A stretch of DNA of 64,000 bases from JBCBKU01 sp965267475. GTDB taxonomy: Bacteria > Pseudomonadota > Alphaproteobacteria > Rhodobacterales > Rhodobacteraceae. Positions 44,820-53,540 of the stretch are shown here, one piece after another; the first letter of the stretch is position 1, and every line of letters starts with the position of its first letter. The DNA lies in assembly GCA_965267475.1 (NCBI GenBank), contig OZ254079.1:1302001-1366000 (forward strand), read 5' to 3'. A program made the position numbers and the translations under genes. The notes beneath the pieces were generated by a model. The model was not told where the DNA came from, made no database searches, and saw only the letters and a list, made by a program, of their open reading frames with translations.

Positions 44820-47374
44820 CCCGCTTCGCCGCGCCAATCGCGGAACAGATCTGGGATATGAAGTACCGCCTGAAAGAGGCGGACGGCACACCTGTAGACG
44901 AGACCGTCGAAGACACCTGGCGGCGGATCGCCAAAGCCTTGGCCGCAGGTGAAGAAAAGCCGGAAGTCTGGGAAGATACCTTCTATGCGGCGCTGGAAGA
45001 CTTCAAATTCCTGCCCGCCGGGCGGATCACTGCAGGCGCAGGCACGGACCGCTCGGTCACCTTGTTCAACTGCTTTGTCATGGGCACGATCCCCGACAGC
45101 ATGGGTGGCATTTTCGATGGGCTGAAAGAGGCCGCGCTAACCATGCAGCAGGGCGGCGGGATCGGATACGATTTCTCGACCATCCGCCCGAAAGGCGCGG
45201 ATGTGCGCGGCGTGGCCGCGGATGCGTCCGGACCGCTCAGCTTCATGGATGTCTGGGATGCCATGTGCCGGACGATCATGTCGGCGGGCGCGCGGCGCGG
45301 CGCGATGATGGCGACCATGCGCTGCGACCACCCCGATATCGAAGATTTCATCGCCGCCAAATCGGACCCGGCGCGGCTGAGGAATTTCAACGTCTCCGTC
45401 CTGGTGACCGATCCATTCATGGATGCGGTGAAATCGGGCGGGTCTTGGGATCTGGTTTTCGACGGCAAGGTCTACAAGACCGTTCAGGCCGAAGATCTGT
45501 GGAACAAGATCATGGCCGCGACCTTTGACTACGCGGAACCGGGCGTGATTTTCATTGATCGCATCAATGCGATGAACAATCTGGCCTATGCCGAGACCAT
45601 AGCCGCCACCAACCCGTGCGGGGAACAGCCCCTGCCGCCCTATGGCGCCTGCCTCTTGGGTTCGGTGAACCTGGCCCGCCTCGTCAGCGACCCGTTTGAA
45701 GACGCGGTTGCCCTGGATGAGACCGCATTGGAAGATATCGTCGGCACGGCCATTCGCATGCTGGACAACGCCATTACGGTGTCGAAGTTCCCGCTTGAGG
45801 CGCAGGCCGCCGAAGCCGAGGCCAAGCGGCGCATCGGTCTGGGTGTCACCGGCTTGGCGGACGCGCTTTTGATGGTCGGCGAACGCTATGGATCGGCGGG
45901 CGCGGCGCGTCTGACCGAACGCTGGTTGCACCTTCTGGCCCGCGCCGCCTATCGGGCGTCGGTGCAATTGGCGAGGGAGAAGGGCGCCTTCCCCTTGTTC
46001 GACCGGGACGCGTATCTGGCAAGCGGGGCCCTCGCCGATATGGATGCGGACGTACGCGATGCGATTGCCAAAGATGGGATCCGCAACGCGCTTCTGACGT
46101 CCATAGCACCGACCGGCACGATCAGCCTTTATGCCGGAAATGTCTCTTCCGGGATCGAACCTGTCTTTGCCTATGCCTATACGCGCAAGGTCCTTCAGAA
46201 AGACGGATCGCGCACCGAAGAAGAAGTGGTCGATTACGCGGTCCAGATGTGGCGCGACAAGATGGGGGATGCCCCTTTGCCCGACCACTTCGTCAACGCC
46301 CAGACACTGACACCGTCCGATCATGTCCGCATGCAGGCGGCGGCGCAGAAATGGGTCGACAGTTCCATCTCGAAAACCATCAACTGCCCGGAAGATATCA
46401 GTTTTGAGGCGTTCAAGGACGTCTATATGGAAGCCTGGGACAGCGGCTGCAAAGGGTGCACCACCTATCGCCCGAACGCGGTCACGGGCTCGGTCCTGAG
46501 CATCTCTGAGAAGGAAAGCCCGGATGCAAAAGCGCCTTTGCCGGAAAGCATCGCGGGTCGGATCGAAGCGGCCTCGGCCGCCATCGGGATCACCGATATC
46601 GAGACGCTGGCCGAAAAATCAGGGGTCGAGCCTGACCGGATCGCGTCCTGGGACGGCGAGGCCAAGCCCACCAATCGCGATGCCCGCGCCGTCGCCGAAG
46701 TGCTTGGCGTCACGCCGCGCTGGCTGCTGTTTGCCGAAGGGGACGGGCCTGATCTTCATCTTGGCGAAAGGACGCAATCCGACCGCCAAACGCCCCCGGA
46801 CCTTGTCCTCGAAGGCGCGCTGGAACCCAACCATCCCCATGGCGACGTGGTCTATATCGCCGAGCCGATTGACCGGCCCCAGGCCCTTGAAGGTCAGACC
46901 TACAAGCTCAAATGGCCCGACAGCGAGCATGCGATCTATATCACCATCAACGATCTGATCGTGGCCGGTCACCGGCGTCCGTTCGAAGTCTTCATCAATT
47001 CGAAGAACATGGAGCACTTCGCCTGGACCGTCGCGCTGACCCGCATGATCTCGGCCGTTTTCCGGCGGGGCGGCGATGTGTCTTTCGTGGTCGAAGAACT
47101 GAAAGCCGTCTTCGACCCAAGGGGCGGGGCCTGGATGTCGGGCAAATACATCCCGTCGATCCTTGCGGCCATCGGCGGCGTGATCGAACGGCACATGATC
47201 GCCATCGGGTTCATCGAAGGGGAAGGGATGGGGCTGAAAACCGACCCGCAAGCCGAGGTCGTGAACCTGGGCCAGTCGCGCGGCCCGGCCTGTCCCAATT
47301 GCGGACAATACGAGATGCGCATGGTCGAAGGCTGCATGACCTGCGGCAATTGCGGTCATTCAAAGTGCGGATGA
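44816..47374 (+). CDS. nrdJ: adenosylcobalamin-dependent (class II) ribonucleotide reductase with internal HTH-like segment
   Basis: Reduces ribonucleotides to deoxyribonucleotides using B12. The 852-aa protein shows the active-site Cys86 in LFNCFVM, NPCGEQPLPP (Asn266, Cys268, Glu270) and the phosphate loop PTGTIS (432-437). A C-terminal four-cysteine zinc ribbon (CPNCG...CMTCGNCGHSKCG, about 826-852) is present. Between them, about residues 580-642, lies a segment like a Cro/CI-type helix-turn-helix (AGRIEAASAAIGITDIETLA, EKSGVEPDRIASWDGEAKPT, VLGVTPRWLLFAEGDGPD). GGAG precedes the ATG. The leader holds a DnaA box and hairpin. Confidence 0.95.
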   Translation: MTRFAAPIAEQIWDMKYRLKEADGTPVDETVEDTWRRIAKALAAGEEKPEVWEDTFYAALEDFKFLPAGRITAGAGTDRSVTLFNCFVMGTIPDSMGGIFDGLKEAALTMQQGGGIGYDFSTIRPKGADVRGVAADASGPLSFMDVWDAMCRTIMSAGARRGAMMATMRCDHPDIEDFIAAKSDPARLRNFNVSVLVTDPFMDAVKSGGSWDLVFDGKVYKTVQAEDLWNKIMAATFDYAEPGVIFIDRINAMNNLAYAETIAATNPCGEQPLPPYGACLLGSVNLARLVSDPFEDAVALDETALEDIVGTAIRMLDNAITVSKFPLEAQAAEAEAKRRIGLGVTGLADALLMVGERYGSAGAARLTERWLHLLARAAYRASVQLAREKGAFPLFDRDAYLASGALADMDADVRDAIAKDGIRNALLTSIAPTGTISLYAGNVSSGIEPVFAYAYTRKVLQKDGSRTEEEVVDYAVQMWRDKMGDAPLPDHFVNAQTLTPSDHVRMQAAAQKWVDSSISKTINCPEDISFEAFKDVYMEAWDSGCKGCTTYRPNAVTGSVLSISEKESPDAKAPLPESIAGRIEAASAAIGITDIETLAEKSGVEPDRIASWDGEAKPTNRDARAVAEVLGVTPRWLLFAEGDGPDLHLGERTQSDRQTPPDLVLEGALEPNHPHGDVVYIAEPIDRPQALEGQTYKLKWPDSEHAIYITINDLIVAGHRRPFEVFINSKNMEHFAWTVALTRMISAVFRRGGDVSFVVEELKAVFDPRGGAWMSGKYIPSILAAIGGVIERHMIAIGFIEGEGMGLKTDPQAEVVNLGQSRGPACPNCGQYEMRMVEGCMTCGNCGHSKCG

Positions 47375-47953
47375 GTGCGCCCACCGCTTAAGATATCGTC
47401 GCGCACATCCACGATCACGAATGCCTTTGTGCAAGCTGTCATACCGTATCTTCAGCCAAGCCCGGACGAATACCGCGCGGCACTCGCGTTTCTGGGTCAA
47501 AGTGAATCCGACATGCGTTGTGTCTATTGCGGGGCATCGGCGACCGACTGGGACCATATCCACCCACTGGTCCAAAACCGGCGCCCGTCCGGCTTTCTTT
47601 CAAATATCGGAAATCTTGTTCCAAGCTGTGCGACCTGCAACCAGTCGAAAAGCGGACACCCATGGCGCGAATGGATGTTTGGGACGGCAAAGAAAAGCCC
47701 GAACATGAGAGGCATACGGGATTTGCGCGAAAAAGCGCAATTGATCGAAAGTTATATTTCCAGGTTCGGTATGCCTGCACTCAACTTCGAAGACTTGATC
47801 GATGCGCGTGTCTGGGCCGAGTACTGGGCAAAGCTGGAGGCGCTGCATGAAGACATGCGAGACGCACAGGACATGGCGACCGCTATCAAAGCCACGTTGA
47901 CGGCACGTGTCGACTCGGATCGCCTGGGCCAAACCGACACAGTGCCTAAATAG
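47375..47953 (+). CDS. HNH endonuclease
   Basis: The 192-aa protein has a zinc-finger HNH nuclease core: CVYCG (Cys49, Cys52), DWDHIHPLV (Asp60, His61, His63), GNLVPSCATCNQSKSG (Asn80, Cys85, Cys88). The remainder is helical. It starts with a GTG immediately after the nrdJ stop, so it is read with nrdJ. HNH genes beside or inside ribonucleotide reductase genes are often homing nucleases, but this one lacks an obvious sequence-specific DNA-binding extension; a cellular role is also possible. Confidence 0.85.
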   Translation: MRPPLKISSRTSTITNAFVQAVIPYLQPSPDEYRAALAFLGQSESDMRCVYCGASATDWDHIHPLVQNRRPSGFLSNIGNLVPSCATCNQSKSGHPWREWMFGTAKKSPNMRGIRDLREKAQLIESYISRFGMPALNFEDLIDARVWAEYWAKLEALHEDMRDAQDMATAIKATLTARVDSDRLGQTDTVPK

Positions 47954-48046
47954 TTAACAAAATACCGCCAGAGGGGATTCACAGGTTGCATTACGCCTGC
48001 TAGGTTCGCGTCAAGAAAAAGAAAAACGGCAGGTAATCGAGCAGGC

Positions 48047-49117
48047 ATGACGGGCTATTCAGGCACGTTTGTCGTCTCATGGTCGCAGACGGAAATCGAT
48101 GGGCTGACCGGCGCACCGGTCGCAGCCATCGAAGCAGGTGTGTCCTGGCGCTGGTCAGGACATGCCGTTCGGGTGGACGGGCCAGAAGACGGGTTGATCC
48201 CATTAGAGGGGGCGGACGCATCCGATCTGCGTGCGCGCGCCGCCTTGGCTGTGCGCCGCGTGTTAAGCGTGTCGCTGCCCGCTGTGCGGGCGCGGGAATT
48301 GTCGGCACTCGACACGCCGCTTCTGGACAGGACGTTCACGGTGACGGACGGAACGCGCGCCTATGAGGTGACGCTCGTCGAAGTCGCCGAATTGGCGCGT
48401 CCGCTTGTGATGATGATGGGGTCCATGCCCCCAAAGGACACCGATCTTTGGGTGGTGCAGGGTCTTCAGGGCGAGGTCCGGGTCAACCAGCACACCGAAA
48501 CCCCGACAGGGGTGATCTGTTTCACCAAGGGCACGTACCTGAACACGCCCCAAGGGCGGCGTCCGGTCGAAGACCTGGCCGAAGGCGATGAAATCGACAC
48601 CAAGGACAGCGGACCCCAATCCATCGTCTGGATCGGCAAGCGCCGGATGACCGGCGCCCGGCTTTACGCGATGCCCGAGCTTCGACCCGTCCGCATCCGC
48701 TCGGGCGCATTGGGCTATGACGAACCGGAACCGGATCTGGTCGTGTCGCCGCGCCACAGGGTCCTTTTGAAAGGGCGCATGGCGAATGCGCTGTTCAACG
48801 CGCCGGAAGTTCTGGTCGCGGCAGAAGATTTGATCAACGACCGCACGGTTTCCAGAGATTATCGTTGGAAATCAGTGGAATACGTCCACCTACTGTTGCC
48901 ACGCCACCATGTCGTCTGGGCCAATGGCGTGGAAACCGAAAGCTTCCACCCGGCGCACACGGCCTTTGAAACGATCGAACCCGATCAACGGGAGCGTTTG
49001 TCGAAGATCATTCCGGGGATCGAACGGGATCCGACGGTTTATGGGCCGTCCGCAAGGCGCGAACTGACCCGGCCCGAAGCGATTATCCTGAACCAGGACG
49101 GCATGGCTCGCGGCTAA
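48047..49117 (+). CDS. Hint-domain (hedgehog/intein-type) protein
   Basis: The 356-aa protein has an N-terminal domain of unknown type (1-150) and a Hint domain from about 155: VICFTKGTYLNTPQGRRPVEDLAEGDEI (in two parts; Cys158 is the expected nucleophile), VVSPRHRVLL, and LLLPRHHVVWANGVETESFHP. Such proteins are frequent in Rhodobacteraceae and may self-process or be secreted surface proteins; the function is unknown. Monocistronic, convergent on the YcaQ-type gene; the following 181-base gap shows nothing further. Confidence 0.85.
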   Translation: MTGYSGTFVVSWSQTEIDGLTGAPVAAIEAGVSWRWSGHAVRVDGPEDGLIPLEGADASDLRARAALAVRRVLSVSLPAVRARELSALDTPLLDRTFTVTDGTRAYEVTLVEVAELARPLVMMMGSMPPKDTDLWVVQGLQGEVRVNQHTETPTGVICFTKGTYLNTPQGRRPVEDLAEGDEIDTKDSGPQSIVWIGKRRMTGARLYAMPELRPVRIRSGALGYDEPEPDLVVSPRHRVLLKGRMANALFNAPEVLVAAEDLINDRTVSRDYRWKSVEYVHLLLPRHHVVWANGVETESFHPAHTAFETIEPDQRERLSKIIPGIERDPTVYGPSARRELTRPEAIILNQDGMARG

Positions 49118-49298
49118 ACCGCCGTAATCCTGACCGAATTTCCGCCTGGGAAGCGCCATCAACAACGGGGACCCGATGATACTGGCGCGCAGGCAAACCG
49201 CCAAAATCGGACGTTTCGTCTTGGGATGCATTTCGACAATCGGTCATCGGCATGGGGTGCGACGGTCGCCCGCTGGCTTGAACTCGGTTCCCGTGGCC

Positions 49299-50483
49299 TC
49301 AGACAGGCAGCGGTGCCTCGGTGTCCCAGATCACTTCACCGACGCCAACAAAACGGCGCATCCGATCCACCTCGGCTTCAAATTTGGCGGCGCGGGCAGG
49401 GGTCCATCTTACGCGCGGTTCCGCCCAGATTTTCTTGACCGTCAGCGTCCCCGCCTTTCGGTCCGCCTTGATCTCGCAGCGGCCGACAAACCGTGCCCCT
49501 TCGAGGATCGGAAAGATGTAATAGCCCCATTTGCGCTTGGCTTCGGGCACGAACATCTCGACGCGATAGTCGAAGCCGAACAGCCGCTCCAGCCGCGCCC
49601 GGTCGCGGATCACCGGATCGAACGGGTTCAGGATCCGAAGCCGGGTTGTCGGTGCGTCAAGGCCGGCAATCCGTTCTTCGATATCCGGTGGCGCGACGGC
49701 CTGGACCCGACCCCGTGCGGCGGTCTCGATCTCGACCGGGACAAGATCGGACCCGTGATCCTCCAACCAAACCCGCACCTCATCCGATCCGACCGCATCC
49801 CAGAACCGCTGAATGTCCCCGGCCGATCCAAATCCCATTCGGCTCAGCGCGGCGCGGTTCAGCCAGTCGATCTGTTCCGCATCCGTCAGGTCCGATTGGC
49901 ACGGGTCGCACCCGAACACACGTTCGGCCAGGTCATAGACCTTGGTGAACCCCTTGCGATGACAGGTCGCCAGTTCCCCGGCAAACCACATGTAATCAAG
50001 CGCCAGTTTATGCGGCGGTCGTGACCACATCGCACCCGGATCATCGCGTTTGGTATCAAAGGCTTGCGTCGACAACGCCCCTTCCGCGCGGATCCTGTCC
50101 TTGATCGCTGCGCGGTCTTCGGGCGACATCTTGCCCGCCCAGCCCTTGCGGATCAGCTCGTCCGCTTTCCGGGTGAACTGGCGCTGCCACATCGGCAGAA
50201 AATCCATCGGAATAGCGCTGGCGTCATGGGTGAAATGCTCAAAAACGCCCCTGTCCCGCGCAAGCAGGCGATCGAGCATCTTCTCACGGTAATTCTGGTT
50301 GCGGCTCCACAGAATGTGGTGCTGGGCTCGGGCGACGATCTGGATCGAGTCAAGCTGGACGAATCCCAGCTTCTTGATGGTCCCAAGCAGGTCAAGCTTG
50401 CCGGTCGGCGTTGCAGCCAGACCCTGGGCGTCCAGCCACAAATGGCGGGCGGTGCGATTGTCGATGCGAAGGGGCGCGGTCAT
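49299..50483 (-). CDS. YcaQ-type winged-helix DNA glycosylase (HTH_42 family)
   Basis: The 394-aa protein of the HTH_42/YcaQ family excises alkylated bases and unhooks DNA interstrand crosslinks. The catalytic QxD motif is visible as Gln43-Leu-Asp45 in FVQLDSIQIV, followed by ARAQHHILWSR. HFTHDASAIPMDFLPMW and LRILNPFDPVIRDRARLERLFGFDY are conserved blocks. QLD matches the E. coli YcaQ (QxD) branch rather than the QxQ AlkZ branch. It lies 125 bases downstream of the SDR gene on the same strand. Confidence 0.87.
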   Translation of the reverse strand: MTAPLRIDNRTARHLWLDAQGLAATPTGKLDLLGTIKKLGFVQLDSIQIVARAQHHILWSRNQNYREKMLDRLLARDRGVFEHFTHDASAIPMDFLPMWQRQFTRKADELIRKGWAGKMSPEDRAAIKDRIRAEGALSTQAFDTKRDDPGAMWSRPPHKLALDYMWFAGELATCHRKGFTKVYDLAERVFGCDPCQSDLTDAEQIDWLNRAALSRMGFGSAGDIQRFWDAVGSDEVRVWLEDHGSDLVPVEIETAARGRVQAVAPPDIEERIAGLDAPTTRLRILNPFDPVIRDRARLERLFGFDYRVEMFVPEAKRKWGYYIFPILEGARFVGRCEIKADRKAGTLTVKKIWAEPRVRWTPARAAKFEAEVDRMRRFVGVGEVIWDTEAPLPV

Positions 50484-50574
50484 TCGAAGAAAGAAGTCCA
50501 GACCTGCCCGAATGTCGAGGGGATATCAGGCGCCGGGCCCGGTCGGCCGGCATGCTCCTGACACCCTCCTGCAA

Positions 50575-50600
50575 GGCGGCCAGACCCGTGCCCGGCCGCC
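50575..50600. terminator. hairpin downstream of the SDR gene
   Basis: GGCGGCC and GGCCGCC arms with a 12-base loop, 9 bases past the SDR stop; no T-run follows on the minus strand, so termination is uncertain. Confidence 0.35.
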
Positions 50601-50608
50601 CGCGAGAT

Positions 50609-51493
50609 TTAGGCCGCTTTCGCGTTGGCGGTGTTCAGCGTAAGCATCCCGTCCATTCCAAACGCGGTGTAAAGACCTTTGGTCACCTGATCGAGCGCTT
50701 CATTGTAAGGATCGACCGCGTCACCCATCCCGACCTCGTCGACCGTCGTGCGGAACGGGCGCGTGCCCGGAGCGGCGCTGACGACAGCCAGCACGGCATC
50801 GGCCACAAGCTGCGGGTTCTGTTGCGGGTTTTCCTTCAGGAAGCTGTTGAAGGACTCAAACGCCGCGTCCGGCGCGTCCGCCATGTCGCCGTATCCGGCG
50901 TCGCGGTCGCGCGAGGTTGGATGCAAGAGATTGCCGAAGAATGTGGTCGGAAAACCGCCGGGCTCGATGATGGCGACATCAACGCCAAAACCGCTCAGTT
51001 CGACCCGGTAATTCTCGGTCATGGCCTCAAGCGCCCACTTGGTCGCGTTATAGGGGCCATAAAAGGGCAGCGAAACACGGCCCAGAAGGCTTGAGATGTT
51101 CAAAAGCAGGCCGGACCCCCGGGCACGCATGGCGGGCAGGACCGCACGCGTCATGCGCTGGACGCCAAAGACATTGATGTCGAAGACCTTCTGAAAATCG
51201 GCGGACGAAAAGTTTTCCTGCAACCCGTGAACGCCGACGCCCGCGTTGTTGATCAGCACGTCGATATGGCCCAGCCTGGCTTCTGCCTCCGCCACGCCGG
51301 CCTCGACCGATGCGTCGTTAGTTACGTCGATATCGACGACCTCAACCCCTTGATCGCGCAGGGTTTTGGCGACGTCAGCGTTGCGTCCCTCAGTGTCGCG
51401 CAATGATCCGGCGACCTTGTGACCGGCGGCAATAAGGTCCGCGATGATCAGCGACCCGAAGCCGCTGTTTGCACCTGTGATGAGAATGTTCAT
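50609..51493 (-). CDS. short-chain dehydrogenase/reductase
   Basis: The 294-aa classical SDR has TGANSGFGSLIIADLIAAG for NAD(P) binding, LINNAGVG, catalytic Ser143-region NISSLLGRVS, and YGPYNATKWALEAMTENY (YxxxK). It ends in a family of NAD(P)-dependent oxidoreductases of unknown substrate. GGAG lies 8 bases before the ATG. It is divergent from a LysR gene, which probably controls it. Confidence 0.9.
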   Translation of the reverse strand: MNILITGANSGFGSLIIADLIAAGHKVAGSLRDTEGRNADVAKTLRDQGVEVVDIDVTNDASVEAGVAEAEARLGHIDVLINNAGVGVHGLQENFSSADFQKVFDINVFGVQRMTRAVLPAMRARGSGLLLNISSLLGRVSLPFYGPYNATKWALEAMTENYRVELSGFGVDVAIIEPGGFPTTFFGNLLHPTSRDRDAGYGDMADAPDAAFESFNSFLKENPQQNPQLVADAVLAVVSAAPGTRPFRTTVDEVGMGDAVDPYNEALDQVTKGLYTAFGMDGMLTLNTANAKAA

Positions 51494-51588
51494 GTCGATC
51501 TCTCCAATGTTCTGCCCGTTCGGGCGAATGCGATGGGCGAGAGATATGGCTTGTCCAATTACCGCAACAGAGAGATAAGTTTGAACCC

Positions 51589-52503
51589 ATGGTTCAGGAT
51601 ATTAGAACGTTAGGGTTGCCTGCCCTCCGCAGCTTTCACACCGTTGCCCGGCTTGGCGGGATCAGCGCCGCCGCAGAGCGGTTGGGCATGGCGAAATCGG
51701 GCGTCAGCCGCCATGTGTCGCAGTTGGAACAGCAACTGGACGTGAAGCTGTTCGAACGCGGCGCGCGATCGGTCAAACTGACGCCGGTCGGTGCGCGGCT
51801 GGATGCCCGGATCGGATCGATCCTGGCCGAGGTGGACCTGCTCGGAGATATCGCGCGCGAAGACAGCGCGGACCTGACAGGCCACGTGACGATTGCTGCG
51901 ACGCCTGAGTTCGGGGGGCTTATGGCGCGGGAATTCTTCCCGAAGGTCCGGACGCGGCATCCCGGTCTGACCCTGTCGTTGCGACCGGCCTATGAGTTTG
52001 AGGATATGCAGGATCCGGGCAACGACATCGCAATTCGCGTGGGCTCGGTGCAGGACGATTGGCTTGTGGCGCGGCGCATGGGCGCCTTTCGCTGTTGGAT
52101 CGTTGCTGCGCCGGATGTGGCACAGGCGCACCCGATCGAGGAACCGCAAGACCTGGAAAACGCACCCTGCCTTGTGTTCCGCGGGGACAGGACGTCAACA
52201 CAATGGACCCTTTACGCGGGCGATGACGTCACGCAGGTCACAACCAGCGGACCGCAGGGCGTCCGAAGTTTTGGTATTCTTCTGGACCTGGCCTTGGCGG
52301 GCCAGGGCTTTGCGATATTGCCGGAATTCATGTTGGGCGACGCCCTGGACGCCGGCACATTGGTCAGGTGTTTGCCCGACCATGTTTCTCGTCAGTATCC
52401 GGTCTATCTGACCTTCCGGCCGGGCGCCCGCCGTGTCGCGCGGATCGACGCTGTGATCTCGGCAGCCGAGGCGCTTCTTCCCAGCTTGCTCAGCGAAGAC
52501 TAG
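51589..52503 (+). CDS. LysR-family transcriptional regulator
   Basis: The 304-aa regulator has an N-terminal winged helix-turn-helix (LPALRSFHTVARLGGISAAA, ERLGMAKSGVSRHVSQLEQQ, residues about 10-66) and a periplasmic-binding-like effector domain (about 90-295). The GcvA/AmpR-like spacing EFFPKVRTRHPGLTLSLRP and VLFVFRGDRT-type segments fit. It likely controls the divergent SDR gene; the 95-base gap contains inverted arms GCCCG-TT-CGGGC (51514-51525) and ATCTCTC/GAGAGAT, candidate binding sites. Confidence 0.9.
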   Translation: MVQDIRTLGLPALRSFHTVARLGGISAAAERLGMAKSGVSRHVSQLEQQLDVKLFERGARSVKLTPVGARLDARIGSILAEVDLLGDIAREDSADLTGHVTIAATPEFGGLMAREFFPKVRTRHPGLTLSLRPAYEFEDMQDPGNDIAIRVGSVQDDWLVARRMGAFRCWIVAAPDVAQAHPIEEPQDLENAPCLVFRGDRTSTQWTLYAGDDVTQVTTSGPQGVRSFGILLDLALAGQGFAILPEFMLGDALDAGTLVRCLPDHVSRQYPVYLTFRPGARRVARIDAVISAAEALLPSLLSED

Positions 52504-52531
52504 GCAAAGCACCGGCCGATATCCGGGAGTG

Positions 52532-52559
52532 TTGACAGGTCCGAAAATCCTCGTATAAG
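52532..52559 (+). promoter_or_regulatory. sigma-70 promoter of rpsD
   Basis: TTGACA (52532-52537), 16-base spacer, TATAAG (52554-52559). This is the clearest housekeeping promoter in the window. It implies a leader of about 105-110 bases before the rpsD start. Confidence 0.8.
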
Positions 52560-52580
52560 CGCGGCTTCCATTGGTGTTGG

Positions 52581-52653
52581 TGGCCCCCGCAAGGGGATGC
52601 CTGTCGGGTTTCGACCAGAGGACAACGCCCTTCATAGCCGCCCCCAAGGCGGC
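52581..52653 (+). promoter_or_regulatory. structured rpsD leader
   Basis: Two hairpins lie between the promoter and rpsD: CCCC-GCAA-GGGG with a GNRA-type tetraloop (52585-52596) and GCCGCC-CCCAA-GGCGGC (52637-52653). Ribosomal protein S4 represses its own mRNA through leader structure in other bacteria; such control is possible here. Confidence 0.45.
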
Positions 52654-52674
52654 GCCCAAAGAAGGAGATCAGCC

Positions 52675-53295
52675 GTGACCAAACGCACGTCTGCCAAGTA
52701 CAAAATCGACCGCCGGATGGGCGAAAACATCTGGGGTCGTCCGAAATCCCCGGTCAACCGTCGCGAATATGGCCCCGGCCAGCATGGCCAGCGCCGCAAA
52801 GGCAAGATGTCTGACTTCGGCACGCAGCTTCGCGCCAAGCAGAAACTGAAGGGCTATTACGGCGATCTGACCGAAAAGCAGTTCCGCCGCATCTATGCGG
52901 AAGCCGAGCGGGTCAAAGGCGACACCGGTGAAAACCTGATCGGCCTTCTGGAACGCCGCCTGGACGCGCTGGTCTACCGCGCAAAGTTCGTGGCAACCAT
53001 GTTCGCGGCCCGTCAGTTCGTGAACCACGGGCATGTCAAAGTGAACGGCAAGAAGGTCAACATTCCGTCTTATCGCCTCAAGGAAGGCGATGTGGTTGAA
53101 ATCCGCGATCGCTCAAAGCAACTCGCCGTGGTTTTGGAAGCGGCCCAACTGCCCGAACGTGATGTTCCGGACTACATCGAAGCGGACCATTCCAAAATGA
53201 CCGCGACCTTCGTTCGGACACCGTCGCTGGGCGATGTGCCTTATCCGGTGATGATGGAACCAAACCTCGTCGTCGAATTCTACGCGAAGAACTGA
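52675..53295 (+). CDS. rpsD: 30S ribosomal protein S4
   Basis: The 206-aa length is standard. It begins with GTG (VTKRTSAKYKIDRRMGENIWG) after AAGGAGATCAGCC, and carries KLKGYYGDLTEKQF, LERRLDALVYRAKFVATMFAARQFVNHGHVKVNGKKV (in parts; the S4 RNA-binding domain, about 95-160) and the C-terminal VMMEPNLVVEFYAKN. It binds 16S rRNA early in 30S assembly. A longer frame upstream overlaps the structured leader and was rejected. It stands alone here rather than in the alpha operon. Confidence 0.98.
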   Translation: MTKRTSAKYKIDRRMGENIWGRPKSPVNRREYGPGQHGQRRKGKMSDFGTQLRAKQKLKGYYGDLTEKQFRRIYAEAERVKGDTGENLIGLLERRLDALVYRAKFVATMFAARQFVNHGHVKVNGKKVNIPSYRLKEGDVVEIRDRSKQLAVVLEAAQLPERDVPDYIEADHSKMTATFVRTPSLGDVPYPVMMEPNLVVEFYAKN

Positions 53296-53318
53296 TCTGC
53301 TCGTCAGTTTCGCGAACA

Positions 53319-53348
53319 GGCCGCGCCGGGCAACCGGGGCGGCCTTTT
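53319..53348 (+). terminator. rho-independent terminator after rpsD
   Basis: GGCCGC-G-CCGG pairs with CCGG-G-GCGGCC (one mismatch), loop GCAA, then TTTT; 23 bases past the rpsD stop. Confidence 0.9.
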
Positions 53349-53496
53349 CTATGGCTTGATACCTGCCGTTTGGACCACGTGCGTCTCTGTGTTCTCGTGG
53401 TTTCTTCTGTGTCCGTTACAGGGCGCATGTTGCAAAAGGTCGTTCTTTTCGCAGTTGCGACCGTCAGCGAGACGCGCCGCCACTGAACGGAACGCT

Positions 53497-53527
53497 AAAA
53501 GACGCCCTGACCGATTGGGCCAGGGCG
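53497..53527 (-). terminator. rho-independent terminator after yceI
   Basis: CGCCCTG and CAGGGCG arms (7 bp) followed by TTTT on the minus strand, 13 bases past the yceI stop. Confidence 0.75.
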
Positions 53528-53540
53528 CCACTGCCCGATC

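Noticed and set aside
46500..46760. Intein inside nrdJ
   Set aside because: The extra segment is only about 60-70 residues, has no terminal Cys/Ser splice junctions or HN-C ending, and looks like helix-turn-helix.
48047..49117. Hint protein as an intein-containing host gene
   Set aside because: No extein homology on either side of the Hint domain; it matches the stand-alone Hint proteins frequent in this bacterial group.
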